A stretch of 64,000 nt of DNA, from positions 43,620-107,619 of the forward strand of contig ONLL01000010.1 in the NCBI GenBank assembly GCA_900318685.1, read 5' to 3'. Both the position numbers and the translations under genes were made by a program. Shown piece after piece: positions 17,447 to 24,619 of this stretch (the first letter of the stretch is position 1; each line of letters opens with the position of its first letter). Below the pieces are notes generated by a model. That model ran no database searches. It was not told where the DNA came from and saw nothing but the letters and a program-made list of their open reading frames with translations. This DNA is from an uncultured Prevotellaceae bacterium. Lineage in GTDB: Bacteria > Bacteroidota > Bacteroidia > Bacteroidales > Bacteroidaceae.

Positions 17447-17939
17447 TGAGGGCATGGAGCTCAGGCTGTTCTTTGTGCAGTATGGAAAGAACACTACGTG
17501 GAACATTCTGCTCACTACCGACAAGGGGCTTTCGTTCATAAAGGTCTTTGAATACTACCAGATCCGCTGGAATCAGGAGGTGATGTATCGCGAGAGCAAG
17601 CAGTACCTCGGACTCGGAAAGTGCCAGTCAACAGACTTCGATGCACAGATTGCAGACTGTACGCTGGCACTGGCCACATACACGATACTTACGCTTTACA
17701 GGAGATTCGGGGAATATGAGACAATGGGTGAACTGTTCAGGCAAATGCAGGCTGACCTGATGGCACTCACGCTATGGCAGAGAATACTACCGATAATGGC
17801 GCAGATACTATACAGGCTGTGTCATCTGTTTGGCGCAGATCTTGAGCAAACAATGCAGACTCTGCAGGCTGGTGGAGATGAGAGTGAAGAAATTATGCTC
17901 ATGATAAGCATGCTACCAGTCCTGAACAAGGGAGAATGA
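17447..17939 (+). pseudogene. IS4-type DDE transposase, C-terminal remnant
   Basis: Only the last 160 or so residues of a transposase remain. They carry the IS4 family signature Y-(2)-R-(3)-E-(6)-K in YYQIRWNQEVMYRESKQYLG, that is the catalytic Glu of the DDE triad, and a long helical tail. The region with the two catalytic Asp residues is missing; homology starts at the right 37-bp repeat, and the upstream in-frame codons are just the repeat read as protein. It cannot be active. It marks the site as a former insertion hot spot. Confidence 0.85.
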
Positions 17940-18137
17940 GCAAAAGTACTGAGATTAACGTATTTTTGACAAATAGAAATCGACGATAAACAGACGGACC
18001 TCAGCATAGGTTACCACTTTAAAACATCATAAAATCAGGGGTGGGAAACTTTAGTATCTAATTGGCCTTCTTGGTTTATCGCCCCTCTTTTTTCCCCATT
18101 TTGAGGCTCGCTACGAAGGAACTTTTGCCCGCAGACG

Positions 18138-18159
18138 AAAATAAATCGCGATTTATTTT
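18138..18159 (+). promoter_or_regulatory. Perfect 22-nt palindrome before the DUF2271-DUF6377 promoter
   Basis: AAAATAAATCG followed by its exact complement CGATTTATTTT. It starts 42 bp before the -7 box at 18180, the same spacing as at 16647. Likely operator for a dimeric regulator, or an AT-rich upstream promoter element. Confidence 0.55.
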
Positions 18160-18179
18160 GCGTTTTGCCTGCTTATTTG

Positions 18180-18188
18180 TATCTTTGC
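18180..18188 (+). promoter_or_regulatory. -7 box of the DUF2271-DUF6377 operon
   Basis: TATCTTTGC with a TTTTGC -33-like word at 18163-18168; ATG follows at 18230. Confidence 0.65.
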
Positions 18189-18229
18189 GGCACGAAACAA
18201 CGTTATTAATAACCAACAACTGTTAGACA

Positions 18230-18814
18230 ATGAAGAAAATTCTAGCATTTTGCGCAATTGTCGTCGTCTGCATTACGATGATGGCTGGTAACGACGCAAC
18301 GGAGAAAGCAGGTAAGACACTGGAGGTGTCGTTCGAGTATGAAAAGCAGAGCGGCCCCGGGTCCAACCAGTATGCCGTGTGGGTGGAGAATGCTGAGGAG
18401 CAGGTGGTGAAGACGCTCTTCGTCACCTCGTTCACCACGAAAGGCCGTGCTCGCGGCAACCAGGCTCCCGCTCGTGGCTATACCTATCGTCCTGCCTGCG
18501 TGCCCACATGGGTGACGCATGCCAAGGCACCTGAGATGAGTGATGAGGAGATCGACGGCTTCACCGGCGCCACACCTCAGAGCGGCCGTCAGGTCTTCAC
18601 TTGGGACCTGAAGGACAAGGACGGCAAGGATCTGCCGAAGGGAACGTACAAGGTGTGTGTCGAGGCTACGCTCTTCAACAGCAGCATCGTTCTCTATACC
18701 GGCACGTTCACCCTCAAGGACAAAGCAGGTGAGATCAAGCTGACCTCCAGCCTGACGCAGCCCGACGAGCAGCATGCCAACATGATCAAGGCTGTGCAAG
18801 CCTGCCTGAAGTGA
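18230..18814 (+). CDS. DUF2271 secreted protein
   Basis: 194 aa with a signal peptide (MKKILAFCAIVVVCITMMAG). The rest is an FlgD-like immunoglobulin fold: YAVWVENAEEQVVKTLFVT, RPACVPTWVTHA, GFTGATPQSGRQVFTWDL and LPKGTYKVCVEATL are the usual DUF2271 landmarks. Members often sit beside periplasmic flavin reductase systems; none is present here. Instead the DUF6377 regulator follows after 4 bp in the same operon, so it could be an accessory or output protein for that sensor (inference). Confidence 0.85.
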   Translation: MKKILAFCAIVVVCITMMAGNDATEKAGKTLEVSFEYEKQSGPGSNQYAVWVENAEEQVVKTLFVTSFTTKGRARGNQAPARGYTYRPACVPTWVTHAKAPEMSDEEIDGFTGATPQSGRQVFTWDLKDKDGKDLPKGTYKVCVEATLFNSSIVLYTGTFTLKDKAGEIKLTSSLTQPDEQHANMIKAVQACLK

Positions 18815-18818
18815 TGCT

Positions 18819-20480
18819 ATGAGGGCACTTCTGACAGCATCGCTGCTGCTCGTCAGCCATCTGTTCGCCCAGGGCCAGGACATGCAAGAGCTTTATAGGC
18901 AGATAGATGACGCTATCGAGCATTCGGCGGAGTATGTGGCGCAGTACGAGCAGCTGACGGCCAGTCTGCACAGCGATTATGAGCAAGCTGCCGACCCAGA
19001 GCGGAAGTATGAGCTGGCGATGCAGCTCTACGGCCGCTATCGTGCTTTCTGCAACGATTCGGCGCTGGTCTTTCTTGAGCGTGCCCGTGAGATGGCCGTC
19101 AGGAAGGGACGCCCTGACCAGGCTGCCGACTGCGATGCGCTGAAGGCCTTTCAATGCTCTACGGTGGGACTCTATACTGAGGCGCTGTCGACGCTGAAGG
19201 GCATCGACAAGGGTTGCCTCGACACGTTGGGGCTGGCTCATTACTACAAGGCCTATATGCACGTCAACGGTGAGCTGGGCTACTACACTCAGATTGATGC
19301 TTTCCGCAGCGAATACTATGATGCTGAAGGCCTCTACCGTGACTCACTCTATAGTGTTGTCGACCAGCATAGTCAGGACTATAAGATGTACCGCCTGACG
19401 CAGCTGTTGGCTCAGCAGCGTTGGCAGGAGGCACTCGATGTGAGCGACGAATGGTTGCGTGGTGTGAAGCCCGAGCAGCGTGACTATGCTATTGCCAGTT
19501 ATTATCGTTACCTTATACTCATCGCCCAGCAGAAGCGTCAGGAGGCTCAATACTGGCTGGCACAGTCGGCACTCTGTGATATCCAGAATGCCGTGATGGA
19601 CCAGGCGTCGCTGTTGGCACTTGCCGAGCAGCTGAATGCTGACGGCGATTTCGATCGCTCGTATCGTTATATACGTTTTACTTGGGACTGCAACAATCGC
19701 TTCAACACCCGTATGCGCTCGTGGCAGATCTCGCCCATCCTCACCGTCATCGAGAGCAACTATCAGAATGAGCTGCGCAGCAATGCCCGGGTGCTCCGTG
19801 TGGCCATCTTTAGCGTGAGTCTGCTGGCGCTGTTGCTCATAGCCTTGTTGCTGTTCCTGCATCGGCGCAACAAGCAGTTGGCTGCAGCACAGGGAGAGCT
19901 GAAGGAGGTCAACTCGCAGCTGACGGGCAGCAATGAACGGCTGGCTCTGCAGACGCAGGAGCTCTCTGATCTCAACTCCCAACTCTCAACGCTGAATGCT
20001 CAACTCTCGGAGGCCAATCGTGTGAAGGAGGAGTATATCGGGCGTTTCATGAGCCTTTGCTCGCAGTATATCAACAAGCTTGACGACTATCGCAAGATGG
20101 TGAATCGCAAGATGAAGAACCGCGAGCTTGACGAGCTGTTCCAAATGACGAAGTCGACGGAGTTGAAGGAGAAGGAGCTGGAGGAGCTCTACGAGAACTT
20201 CGACTCTGTGTTCCTGCATCTCTTTCCGGGTTTCGTCGATCAGTTTAATGCGCTTCTCCAGCCCGACGTGCAGATTCATCCCCGTGAGGAGGGTCGCCTG
20301 AGTACCGACCTCCGCATCTTCGCCCTCATCCGTCTGGGCATTGAGGACTCCTCGAAGATAGCCGAGTTCCTGCATTATTCCGTGAACACCATCTACAACT
20401 ATCGTGCCCGCATCAAGAACGGCGCCCTAGGACAGCGTGAGGAGTTCGAGCAGCAGGTAAAACGGCTCGGTGCGCTGTAA
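18819..20480 (+). CDS. DUF6377 membrane-spanning HTH regulator, copy 1
   Basis: 553 aa. Signal peptide (MRALLTASLLLVSHLFAQGQ), a periplasmic helical TPR-like sensor to about residue 320, one membrane segment (VAIFSVSLLALLLIALLLF), a long coiled coil with Leu/Asn/Ser/Gln repeats (LSDLNSQLSTLNAQLSEANR), then the DUF6377 cytoplasmic domain ending in a LuxR-like HTH: LRIFALIRLGIEDSSKIAEF, LHYSVNTIYNYRARIKN. It should bind DNA directly in response to a periplasmic or envelope signal. A paralogue of nearly equal length lies at 24620. Together they flank the ThuA and GH16-GH18 genes, which are plausible targets. Confidence 0.87.
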   Translation: MRALLTASLLLVSHLFAQGQDMQELYRQIDDAIEHSAEYVAQYEQLTASLHSDYEQAADPERKYELAMQLYGRYRAFCNDSALVFLERAREMAVRKGRPDQAADCDALKAFQCSTVGLYTEALSTLKGIDKGCLDTLGLAHYYKAYMHVNGELGYYTQIDAFRSEYYDAEGLYRDSLYSVVDQHSQDYKMYRLTQLLAQQRWQEALDVSDEWLRGVKPEQRDYAIASYYRYLILIAQQKRQEAQYWLAQSALCDIQNAVMDQASLLALAEQLNADGDFDRSYRYIRFTWDCNNRFNTRMRSWQISPILTVIESNYQNELRSNARVLRVAIFSVSLLALLLIALLLFLHRRNKQLAAAQGELKEVNSQLTGSNERLALQTQELSDLNSQLSTLNAQLSEANRVKEEYIGRFMSLCSQYINKLDDYRKMVNRKMKNRELDELFQMTKSTELKEKELEELYENFDSVFLHLFPGFVDQFNALLQPDVQIHPREEGRLSTDLRIFALIRLGIEDSSKIAEFLHYSVNTIYNYRARIKNGALGQREEFEQQVKRLGAL

Positions 20481-20492
20481 TGACAGGGATTA

Positions 20493-20529
20493 GGCGGCTG
20501 AAAAACGTATTAAAACGCTTTCAGCCGCC
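20493..20529 (+). terminator. Hairpin 3' of DUF6377 copy 1
   Basis: GGCGGCTGAAA (20493-20503) pairs perfectly with TTTCAGCCGCC (20519-20529), loop of 15 nt, 12 bp after the stop. The T run after it is poor, so termination may need help. Confidence 0.65.
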
Positions 20530-20662
20530 CTATATCCCATCTACATATCATCTACTTTCTTGCGCAAGCTAAACCGTTAGATTTCAGCGAAGTACGATAT
20601 TCGAAGGCCGAAAAGAATCCACCTTTTGGCCTTATGGGCTTGCTTGCAAGCGAAAAAAGCCG

Positions 20663-20671
20663 TACCTTTGC
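20663..20671 (+). promoter_or_regulatory. -7 box upstream of the ThuA gene leader
   Basis: TACCTTTGC. It would start a leader of about 100-140 nt that contains the hairpin plus T run at 20737-20767. Confidence 0.6.
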
Positions 20672-20736
20672 ACCAGTTTAATATAAGGTTGTTAGCATTA
20701 ATAAAAGTTAGTTAGTAGTTGTTTTATTATTAGGGG

Positions 20737-20767
20737 AAAGGTGTGCGCGTGAGCACGCACCTTTTTT
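20737..20767 (+). terminator. Attenuator-like terminator in the ThuA leader
   Basis: AAAGGTGTG (20737-20745) pairs with CACGCACCTTT (20754-20764; nine pairs including one G-U) and runs into TTTTTT at 20762-20767. Promoter, about 85 nt of AT-rich leader, terminator, then start codon: either an attenuated leader or a small RNA of roughly 95 nt. Confidence 0.6.
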
Positions 20768-20822
20768 CGTACACTACATGAACCTGAAAACAAACCATCA
20801 ACAAACCAATCATGATATGACT

Positions 20823-22436
20823 ATGAGAAGACTATTACTATTGCTTTGCATCTGTCTGTCCTTCTCGGGAGCAGGCAGCAGGTCAGCGTCGGCAGCACGA
20901 CCCATCCTGGTGCTGGCTGAACGAGGAGGAGTCCACGAAGGCTTCACGAAAGCTGCATTAGACTGGCTGGAGCAACATCGTCAGGAACTCGACATCGAAC
21001 CAACGGTCATCTCCGACGCTACTAAACTCAAGCGTGGTGACATTGCCCGCTATCGGCTGGTGCTGCAGCTCAACTATCCCCCTTATACCTGGAGCCAGGA
21101 GGCACGCGAAGACTTCGAGCGATACATCGATGAGGGCCAGGGCGGCTATGTGGGCCTGCATCATGCCACGCTGCTGGGCGAGTTCGACGGCTACTCCATG
21201 TGGCAGTGGTTCAGCGACTTCATGGGCGGCATCCGTTTTCAGACCTACATCCCGCAGCTGGCCGATGGCATCGTGCAGGTGGAGCGTGCCGACCATCCTG
21301 TGATGGAGGGCCTGCCTCGCAGCTTCGTCATTCCCAATGATGAGTGGTATACTTATGATCGCAGTCCGCGCGCCCGTGTGCAGGTGCTGGCTCATGTAGA
21401 CGAGGCAAGCTATGTCGACAAGAACGATGCTCCTCAGGGAGGCCCGTCAGCCTTCCGCCCCATGCCGACGATGGGCGATCATCCTGTAGTCTGGGTCAAC
21501 AGCGAGAAGAAGGCCCGCAATGTCTATTTCCAGATAGGCCATCACCGCCAGCTGCTGCAGACGCCTGAGTTCACCAGGATGCTCACCAACGCCCTCCACT
21601 GGGCGCTGAACGATGATTCTGCCCAGGTGCATCAGGACAATCAGCGCAAGGCCCGTCGCGAGGATGAGGCGCGTAAGTATGAGGCTCCTCATCAGCCCGG
21701 CGATTATCCTGCCAACTATGCCCGTGCCCCACGCTTCAATGCGCTCATCTGCTATGAGCCACATGCCGAAGAAGCCCACGTCGACTTCGACCGTCAGGCC
21801 ATCAATTTCTTTCACAAGCTGTCCTATGGCGAGGGATTCCGCTATAAGGTGGTGACGACGATGAACGGGCTGACCCTCGACAGCCTCCGCCAGTACAGCA
21901 TCGTCATCTGGCTGAACTTCCAGCCTGGCGGCAAGGAGCGCGATGTGTTCCGTCAGTATATGGAGCAGGGCGGCGGATGGATGGGCTTTCATGCCTCAGC
22001 CTACAACGACCGCAACACCCACTGGCCTTGGTTCAACGAGTTTCTCGGCTGCGGGCAGTTCCTGTGCAACAACTGGCCTCCTCAGCCAGCGTTAGTCGAC
22101 TGTGACATTGCTGAGCATCCCATCACGAAGAACCTGCCGGCAGCCTTTGTCTGTCCTGCCAGCGAGTTCTATCAGTGGAGCCCTTCGCCCCGTGAGAATA
22201 AGGATGTGGAAGTGCTGTTGAGCCTTTCGCCCAAGAACTATCCGTTTGGCATCAAGGATGTGGTGAAGTTTGGCGACTTCCCCATTGTGTGGACCAACAC
22301 GAACTACCGCATGGTCTATCTGAACATGGGCCACGGCGATGAGTCGTTCATCGACGCCACTCAGAACCTGTTGTTCGTCAATGCTTTCCGCTGGGTGGTC
22401 AGCCGAGATCCGAGCGGCGATCCCTTCTTGAAGTAG
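20823..22436 (+). CDS. Secreted protein with two ThuA domains
   Basis: 537 aa from the start at 20823 (MRRLLLLLCICLSFSGAGS, signal peptide); starts at 20778 or 20817 are possible but give a long polar lead. ThuA domains are class-I glutamine-amidotransferase-like folds tied to sugar metabolism, often secreted in Bacteroidetes. First copy: VLAERGGVHEGFTKAALDWL to about residue 260 with GYVGLHHAT and the HPVMEGLP/DEWYTYD pair. Second copy about 290-535: ALICYEPHAEEAHVDFDRQA, GWMGFHASA, HPITKNLPAAF, PIVWTN and YLNMGHGDESF. Enzymatic role is not established. It converges on the GH16-GH18 gene, overlapping it by 76 bp. Confidence 0.87.
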   Translation: MRRLLLLLCICLSFSGAGSRSASAARPILVLAERGGVHEGFTKAALDWLEQHRQELDIEPTVISDATKLKRGDIARYRLVLQLNYPPYTWSQEAREDFERYIDEGQGGYVGLHHATLLGEFDGYSMWQWFSDFMGGIRFQTYIPQLADGIVQVERADHPVMEGLPRSFVIPNDEWYTYDRSPRARVQVLAHVDEASYVDKNDAPQGGPSAFRPMPTMGDHPVVWVNSEKKARNVYFQIGHHRQLLQTPEFTRMLTNALHWALNDDSAQVHQDNQRKARREDEARKYEAPHQPGDYPANYARAPRFNALICYEPHAEEAHVDFDRQAINFFHKLSYGEGFRYKVVTTMNGLTLDSLRQYSIVIWLNFQPGGKERDVFRQYMEQGGGWMGFHASAYNDRNTHWPWFNEFLGCGQFLCNNWPPQPALVDCDIAEHPITKNLPAAFVCPASEFYQWSPSPRENKDVEVLLSLSPKNYPFGIKDVVKFGDFPIVWTNTNYRMVYLNMGHGDESFIDATQNLLFVNAFRWVVSRDPSGDPFLK

Positions 22437-24337
22437 ATTCCTCCCTGATGAGGATTGGTAACTGCGCGCCCCAGCAGATCATACGTCTGCAGGGTGCGCA
22501 GTTTCCTTGTTTGTGGTGCTGAGGCTTCGGGCTGCCCGATGCCCGACTGCGATGCGTTGCCGATGAGGCAGTCGTACACCGTGTGGCGCTCTGTGCCCAT
22601 ATTGTCGTCGTTGGCATATTCCCAGTACATGCCTCCGGCCAGGTTGTGCTCGATGATATACTGGCACTTGATGGTGAGCGAGCGGGCATTGTCGTAACCG
22701 TAGGCAAAGGCACCGTCTTTCGTCAGATAGGGCACCTTCGCCACATCGTCCCAGTTGTCGCGGTAGCTGCCTGATGCTATCTTGTTCTGAATCTCTTGCA
22801 GCGAGATCTGCTCGCCGCGGCCGCTGTTGCCGTAGAAGGCCAGACCCATCACCAGCTGATCGGCAGGTATTCCTGCACTGAGGTGGCGCGTGATGCTCTC
22901 GTGGGCCACGAGGTAGCCTTTCCCTACGGTACCCCCTCGATAGAGTGCCGAGTGATGGTTGGGCGGTCCTGACATGTCGTAGGTCATCACGTTGACGAAG
23001 TCCATATACTGCATGCAGCTGCGGAAGTCGTAGCGTGAGGGATCGGACGACGAGGCCATCGTCAGCAGCAGGTCGCTGCCCAGTGCCTCGCGCAGGTCGC
23101 GCATCAGCAAGGTGTAGTTCTGCTTCTCGTTGGCAGCTGCCGTCTCGCCTGATGAGTTGTCGCCGGGAAACTCCCAGTCGATGTCGATGCCGTCCAGTCC
23201 GTACTGGTCGCAGAAACGACGGCAAGCCTCAGCGAAAGCCTTTCTGTTGTCTGCATCGGCAGCCATCGGAGTGAAGCCTCCCCTACCCCATCCGCCTATG
23301 CTGAGCAGCACTTTCAGCTTCGGATTTTTCTCCTTGAGCTTTACTATCTGCTGCAGGCGCGAAGTGTTGTCGGCATAGACGCCGCGATAGTCTTTGGTCA
23401 CTCCGCCGAAAGCATAGTTGATATGCGTCATCACGAAGGGGTCGGGCATGATGCTGCTCCACGAGGTGACGTAGGCCACCACCTTTCTGGATGACTCAGA
23501 GACGGGCTTTCTGTACACCCGCACATAGTCCACCAGCAGCTCGCAGGGCAGTGCACTCTCGTCCACTCCCTGAGCACCTCCCCAGTCGCCTCCCCAGGCC
23601 AGGTTCAGAATGGGATAGAAGGCATAGTGGAAGGGCCACACAGCATGGAGGTCGCGCTCTTTCTTGAACTGCAGCTGCAGCCTGCCGTCGACGTAGAATG
23701 TCATCTGCCCGGCGGTCCACTCCAGTCCGTAGATGTGGTATTCGTCCTCGGCGGTCTGCAGGTACATCTCGTGCGTCTTCTGCGTGCCTTTCGTGTGGTT
23801 ATAGGCATCACAATGTATCGACGACGACACGTAGTTGGGATGATATCCCACCTCTTCCATGATGTCGATCTCGCCGCAGCGGGGCCAGGGGTTGGTGTTC
23901 CAGTCTACGTTGACGGGCATCATCCAGAAGGCGGGCCAGGTGCCTTTGCCTTTGGGCAGCTTGATGCGGGCCTCGAAGTAGCCATAGCGCCAGCCTTCGT
24001 TGGGGCGAGCCTTGATACGTCCCGACACGATCTCGCCGTCAATCTTCTGGCACACGATGCTCAGGCGGCCGTCGGCGACGCCCACAACCCTCTTCCCTCT
24101 GAAGGTCTTGCCCACATATCGCTGCAGCTCGTGGTTCACCCATCCGGCATTCTGAATCTCAAACTTCCAGTCGTCGGTGTTCAGGTCGTCACCGTCGAAC
24201 TCGTCGCTCCAGGCCAGTTCGTAGCCTTCAGGCACGTAGCCCGACTCATCGTGGGTCGTTGTCAGCCCTGAGCCCGTCTGCGCCATCAGCGTCACAGCTG
24301 TAAGCAGCGCACTCAGCATTGTCACTATTCGTTTCAT
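22361..24337 (-). CDS. Bimodular GH16-GH18 glycosidase
   Basis: 658 aa, secreted (MKRIVTMLSALLTAVTLMAQ). Residues about 30-280 are GH16_3, with E156-I-D-I-M-E161 intact and WPAFWMMP before it; this module closely resembles the GH16 at 13955. Residues about 285-600 are GH18: VVAYVTSW, LLSIGGWG and the full DxxDxDxE motif D382-G-I-D-I-D-W-E389. So one polypeptide should cut beta-1,3(4)-glucan and chitin-like GlcNAc polymers. A sorting-tail-like end (TYDLLGRAV...GGIYFKKG) is followed by 18 extra residues that lie inside the 3' end of the convergent ThuA gene. Own promoter at 24394. Confidence 0.93.
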   Translation of the reverse strand: MKRIVTMLSALLTAVTLMAQTGSGLTTTHDESGYVPEGYELAWSDEFDGDDLNTDDWKFEIQNAGWVNHELQRYVGKTFRGKRVVGVADGRLSIVCQKIDGEIVSGRIKARPNEGWRYGYFEARIKLPKGKGTWPAFWMMPVNVDWNTNPWPRCGEIDIMEEVGYHPNYVSSSIHCDAYNHTKGTQKTHEMYLQTAEDEYHIYGLEWTAGQMTFYVDGRLQLQFKKERDLHAVWPFHYAFYPILNLAWGGDWGGAQGVDESALPCELLVDYVRVYRKPVSESSRKVVAYVTSWSSIMPDPFVMTHINYAFGGVTKDYRGVYADNTSRLQQIVKLKEKNPKLKVLLSIGGWGRGGFTPMAADADNRKAFAEACRRFCDQYGLDGIDIDWEFPGDNSSGETAAANEKQNYTLLMRDLREALGSDLLLTMASSSDPSRYDFRSCMQYMDFVNVMTYDMSGPPNHHSALYRGGTVGKGYLVAHESITRHLSAGIPADQLVMGLAFYGNSGRGEQISLQEIQNKIASGSYRDNWDDVAKVPYLTKDGAFAYGYDNARSLTIKCQYIIEHNLAGGMYWEYANDDNMGTERHTVYDCLIGNASQSGIGQPEASAPQTRKLRTLQTYDLLGRAVTNPHQGGIYFKKGSPLGSRLTTQRKALTNNRF

Positions 24338-24393
24338 ACGCTATACATTGGTTTTTAGGTTTTGCGAGAAGATTCTTCATCGAAATTTACGCT

Positions 24394-24402
24394 GCAAAGT
24401 TA
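24394..24402 (-). promoter_or_regulatory. -7 box of the GH16-GH18 gene
   Basis: Minus-strand TAACTTTGC, 57 bp before the ATG at 24337. Confidence 0.6.
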
Positions 24403-24588
24403 GGGAAAAAATGCAGAGCCTACAAGCATGTGGTGTGCTAAAGTAGATTGACGGCCCCCTATAGTCATCGCCAACGCGCTTGATGACAGCCGTTTAGCTA
24501 TAGCCACCGACACCCGAAAAAGTAAATGCCGAGGAACCGCCTTTGAATTTTTTCTGAACAATTACTTGCGTGTTTCATTCTTTTTTTG

Positions 24589-24597
24589 TACTTTTGT
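24589..24597 (+). promoter_or_regulatory. -7 box of DUF6377 copy 2
   Basis: TACTTTTGT, 23 bp before the ATG at 24620. The 186 bp between it and the divergent GH16-GH18 promoter could hold shared operators, though no clear palindrome is seen. Confidence 0.5.
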
Positions 24598-24619
24598 CGC
24601 TGCTAAAATGTGACAACCT

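Noticed and set aside
20778-20822. Start of the ThuA protein at 20778
   Set aside because: It would put 15 polar residues before the signal peptide; kept only as a possibility.
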